This document shows positions 5,000 to 6,995 of a stretch of 6,995 nucleotides of DNA, one piece after another. Position numbers and translations under genes: made by a program. The notes below the pieces were generated by a model. It was not told where the DNA came from and did no database searches. It was given only the letters and a program-made list of their open reading frames with translations. Numbering within the stretch: the stretch's first letter is position 1; each line of letters begins with the position of its first letter. The stretch comes from an uncultured Burkholderiales bacterium (lineage in GTDB: Bacteria > Pseudomonadota > Gammaproteobacteria > Burkholderiales > Burkholderiaceae), in contig CALBEV010000136.1 of assembly GCA_937891045.1 (NCBI GenBank), positions 1 through 6,995 of the forward strand, in the 5' to 3' direction.

Positions 5000-6760
5000 T
5001 CAGCGGGCTTGGGTGGCTTGGCGCAACACAGCCGCATAACTGGGGGATATTTCCATCTGCGGCGCCAGTCCGCGCTGCACCAATAAACGGTGGGCGGCAG
5101 GCAATTTCCAACACGGCACGAACACATACAAATGGTGTTCGAGGTGGTAGTTGACCCAATAGGGCGCGACCAGTGCACGCTCCAACATGTTTGCCAACGT
5201 GGTTCGGGTGTTGCGCAATCGGTCATTTCTGTCGCTGGTCACCGCGTGTTCAGCGATGTTGCGCACACGGCTAAAGAGTTGAAACCATGTCAGCAAAGGC
5301 AACAACCACATCCACACAAACAGCATGGGTTGGTCCAGCCACCACAACACCAGAAATAAACTCAGGTTGCTTAGGAAAAACGCGCGTTCATGGCGCAGCA
5401 AGCGCCCTAGGCGTTGCCACAGCGTGCCGTCTTGGCCCATGCCCGAGTGAATTTGGGCTGCGCGTTGTTTGATGCCTGTTTGGCCGCTGAGGTCTCGCCA
5501 AACCTTGCGACGCAGTCCAGCCGAGGAGATCGGAAAAGGGGCGGACAGCACCAGATCCGGGTCCTTGTCTTGCTGGGTGTGGCGATGGTGTGTCAGGTGA
5601 TAGGGACGGTAGTCGTGCATGTGCGAGCCAACCGCGCCACCTGCAAGCCAGTGTCCAACGGTATCGTTCCATGCGGGATGACGCATCAACACACGGTGCG
5701 CGGCATCGTGCATCAAAATGCTCAGGCCCAACTGCCGCCCGCCGATCAAAGCGCTGCACACCAAAAAAGTGAAGGGATTGGGCCAAGCGGCAAACACGGC
5801 CATGCAGACAGCTACCATGGCCCAGGCGTGTACCACCAACCCCATGCCCCACAAGTTGGAGCGTTGCCGCAACCCTTGGTCTTCTTGGGCGCTCAATGCG
5901 CAGTCTTCGCGACGATCCACATCATCTTGAAGCAAGGGATCAACGAGGTTGGTTGTCGGGTTCATGGATAAGGGGGGACGATTCTTGGCGTTGGCGCTTG
6001 CATAATTGTCTCTGACATCGGCTACAGGGTTGCTGCCGAAATCGGCTCTTTGCACATAAGCCAGCAATTGCTTGGCGGCCACATCGGGTGAGGTGAGTGC
6101 GCCGCTGTCTTTCATTTGCACAAACATGTTTTGATCTGGAAAGCTCGCACCTTTAGCACTACGCAAATCGGTTTGCATGTCTGTGTCGATCACGCCCGGG
6201 GCAATTGACACCACTTTCGCCGGATTGCTGTGCAAGGCCTCATCCAGCGCCAGACAGCGGGTGAAATGGTCCAGCCCGGCTTTACCGGCGCAATACAAAG
6301 CGCTGGCAGCCATGGGGCGGCGACCCAAACCGGAAGAAATATTCAAGATCTTGCGCGGCATCTGCCATTGGCGCGTGTGCTTTAAAAACACCGAGCTCAA
6401 CAAAACAGGCGCTTGCAAGTTGATCGCCAGCCCTTGCAGCAAACTGTCAGGAGGTGCCTCATCCACCGGTCCCAAATGACCGATCGCGCCTGCGTTATTG
6501 ATCAAGGTCGCCGATGCAAATTCTTCGGGATTCAGTGCGTCTAACCAATGCGACAGCTTCTCAGCCACAGCTGCGGGTTGCGCCAAGTCAGCGTGCCATT
6601 GCACCAAGTGTGCGCCTTGTTTGTTTGCAATGGCAGTCAACTCGTCGGATTGGCCACGTGAAATGCACAACACCCATTGGTTGGCATGACAAAGTTGCTT
6701 GGCCATGGCCAAACCCATGCCGCGTGACGCGCCGGTCAGGATGGTGATATTTTTTTTCAT
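5000..6760 (-). CDS. SDR oxidoreductase fused to membrane fatty-acid desaturase
   Basis: One open frame of 586 residues joins two enzymes. Residues 1 to about 250 are a short-chain dehydrogenase/reductase: dinucleotide motif T9-G-ASR-G14-M-G16, S34-R35 after strand 2 (suggesting NADPH), D58, N88-N89-A-G, N114, S142/S143 and catalytic Y156-x3-K160. Residues 266-586 are a desaturase: H351-DAA-H355, H388-x2-H391-H392 and H539-x2-H542-H543, the three iron-binding histidine boxes, with hydrophobic segments around 306-350 and 463-490. The desaturase half resembles rhizobitoxine/DesA-type fatty acid desaturases, which insert a double bond into acyl chains at the inner membrane; the substrate is unknown. 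A good GGAG site (6768-6771, 7 nt spacing) marks the start. Residue 266 is a methionine that would be a normal desaturase start, and the join lies at a C6 run, so two separate genes are a real alternative (see findings). Confidence 0.88.
   Translation of the reverse strand: MKKNITILTGASRGMGLAMAKQLCHANQWVLCISRGQSDELTAIANKQGAHLVQWHADLAQPAAVAEKLSHWLDALNPEEFASATLINNAGAIGHLGPVDEAPPDSLLQGLAINLQAPVLLSSVFLKHTRQWQMPRKILNISSGLGRRPMAASALYCAGKAGLDHFTRCLALDEALHSNPAKVVSIAPGVIDTDMQTDLRSAKGASFPDQNMFVQMKDSGALTSPDVAAKQLLAYVQRADFGSNPVADVRDNYASANAKNRPPLSMNPTTNLVDPLLQDDVDRREDCALSAQEDQGLRQRSNLWGMGLVVHAWAMVAVCMAVFAAWPNPFTFLVCSALIGGRQLGLSILMHDAAHRVLMRHPAWNDTVGHWLAGGAVGSHMHDYRPYHLTHHRHTQQDKDPDLVLSAPFPISSAGLRRKVWRDLSGQTGIKQRAAQIHSGMGQDGTLWQRLGRLLRHERAFFLSNLSLFLVLWWLDQPMLFVWMWLLPLLTWFQLFSRVRNIAEHAVTSDRNDRLRNTRTTLANMLERALVAPYWVNYHLEHHLYVFVPCWKLPAAHRLLVQRGLAPQMEISPSYAAVLRQATQAR
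5972..5977 (-). other. Six-C homopolymer at the SDR/desaturase junction
   Basis: The coding strand reads CGT CCC CCC TTA TCC ATG here. With one C fewer, the reductase frame becomes CGT CCC CCT TAT CCA TGA, ending in a TGA that overlaps the next ATG as ATGA. With one C more it also reaches a stop within about 15 codons. The single-protein reading therefore depends on the exact length of this run. Confidence 0.8.
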
Positions 6761-6767
6761 GCAGATG

Positions 6768-6771
6768 CTCC
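6768..6771 (-). promoter_or_regulatory. Shine-Dalgarno site of the reductase-desaturase gene
   Basis: GGAG on the minus strand lies 7 nt before the ATG at 6760. It is the best ribosome binding site in the window and supports this start. It is followed, just after the ATG, by a run of eight A residues (6750-6757). Confidence 0.7.
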
Positions 6772-6791
6772 GGAAATTAAGCAGATTGTGG

Positions 6792-6818
6792 ATTAAATTT
6801 GTTAACCGAAAAAATCAA
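6792..6818 (-). promoter_or_regulatory. Weak candidate promoter of the reductase-desaturase gene
   Basis: On the minus strand, TTGATT (6813-6818) precedes TTTAAT (6792-6797, 5/6 to TATAAT) with a short 15-bp spacer. The spacer is below the optimum and other pairings are possible, so this is only a suggestion. A GTTAAC palindrome lies inside the spacer. Confidence 0.25.
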
Positions 6819-6849
6819 AGCACCGGCTCGTTACCGCGGCCTAGAAATA

Positions 6850-6873
6850 AAAACGCCCCTTTCGGGGCGTTTT
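6850..6873. terminator. Bidirectional Rho-independent terminator
   Basis: AAAACGCCCC (6850-6859), loop TTTC, GGGGCGTTTT (6864-6873) form a 10-bp hairpin with a GC-rich core. A-rich sequence on the left and T-rich sequence on the right (extending as ATTT) give a T-run on both strands, so it can stop transcription in either direction. No plus-strand gene in the window ends just before it, so its likely job is to stop a minus-strand transcript entering from the right and insulate the reductase-desaturase promoter. Confidence 0.9.
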
Positions 6874-6995
6874 ATTTGTAGCTGGCGGAAACGAAGTCCT
6901 ACCACCATTAATCCGAAAAGTACCGATAAGCCAAAATAATATAAATTAAATCAATCACTTAACCTATTAAATAGTTCGCCACTGTTCGCTTCATA
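6874..6995. other. AT-rich right-edge region, possible end of a minus-strand gene
   Basis: No complete gene is visible here. The last 75 or so bases are clearly more AT-rich than the rest of the window. On the minus strand, one frame entering from the right reads YEANSGELFNRLSD then TGA at 6951-6953. This could be the C-terminus of a neighbouring gene whose transcript ends at the 6850-6873 hairpin. At 14 codons it cannot be established. A direct repeat GTTCGC-N4-GTTCGC lies at 6974-6989. No tRNA or tmRNA end was recognised. Confidence 0.3.

Noticed and set aside
5414..5971. 185-codon plus-strand open frame opposite the desaturase
   Set aside because: Antisense to the histidine-box region, with no motif of its own.
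6881..6910. tRNA or tmRNA 3' end suggested by a CCACCA-like stretch
   Set aside because: No T-arm, anticodon arm or acceptor pairing could be found on either strand.

Overview
This window most likely comes from a betaproteobacterium, probably a freshwater member of the Burkholderiales close to the Comamonadaceae. That placement rests on protein style, moderate GC, heavy TTG use for leucine and tightly packed short operons. It is an inference, because no rRNA or other marker gene is present. No IS element, CRISPR array, tRNA or rRNA was seen.

The left half (1-3623) is a dense signalling cluster. On the minus strand, a NarL/FixJ-type response regulator is followed 2 bp later by a PAS-domain protein that runs off the left edge. 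Divergent from it is an OmpR/PhoB-type regulator with a degenerate receiver domain. The 118-bp gap between the two holds a perfect 16-bp palindrome next to a plausible minus-strand promoter. A compact three-gene operon follows on the plus strand: a MarR-like winged-helix protein with no receiver, a short membrane-anchored histidine kinase with no sensor domain, and a stand-alone CheY-like receiver. Together they look like the parts of one signalling protein split into separate genes.

The middle (3683-4928) has two small secreted proteins that appear to be divergent paralogues. They share a CxxW, WLxGxxxG, YCxA[QN]P pattern. They flank an unrecognised minus-strand cytoplasmic protein, which is tail-to-tail with the first and head-to-head with the second.

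The right half (5000-6760, minus strand) is one open reading frame in which a short-chain dehydrogenase/reductase is fused to a membrane fatty-acid desaturase carrying three histidine boxes. The join lies at a run of six C residues just before an internal ATG. Losing one C would split the frame into two genes with a classic ATGA overlap, so this is either a real fusion or a homopolymer indel. Upstream of it lie a strong bidirectional hairpin terminator (6850-6873) and an AT-rich right edge that may hold the last codons of another minus-strand gene.

The most interesting points are the split signalling operon, the pseudo-receiver regulator opposite a palindromic operator, the secreted paralogue pair and the reductase-desaturase fusion.
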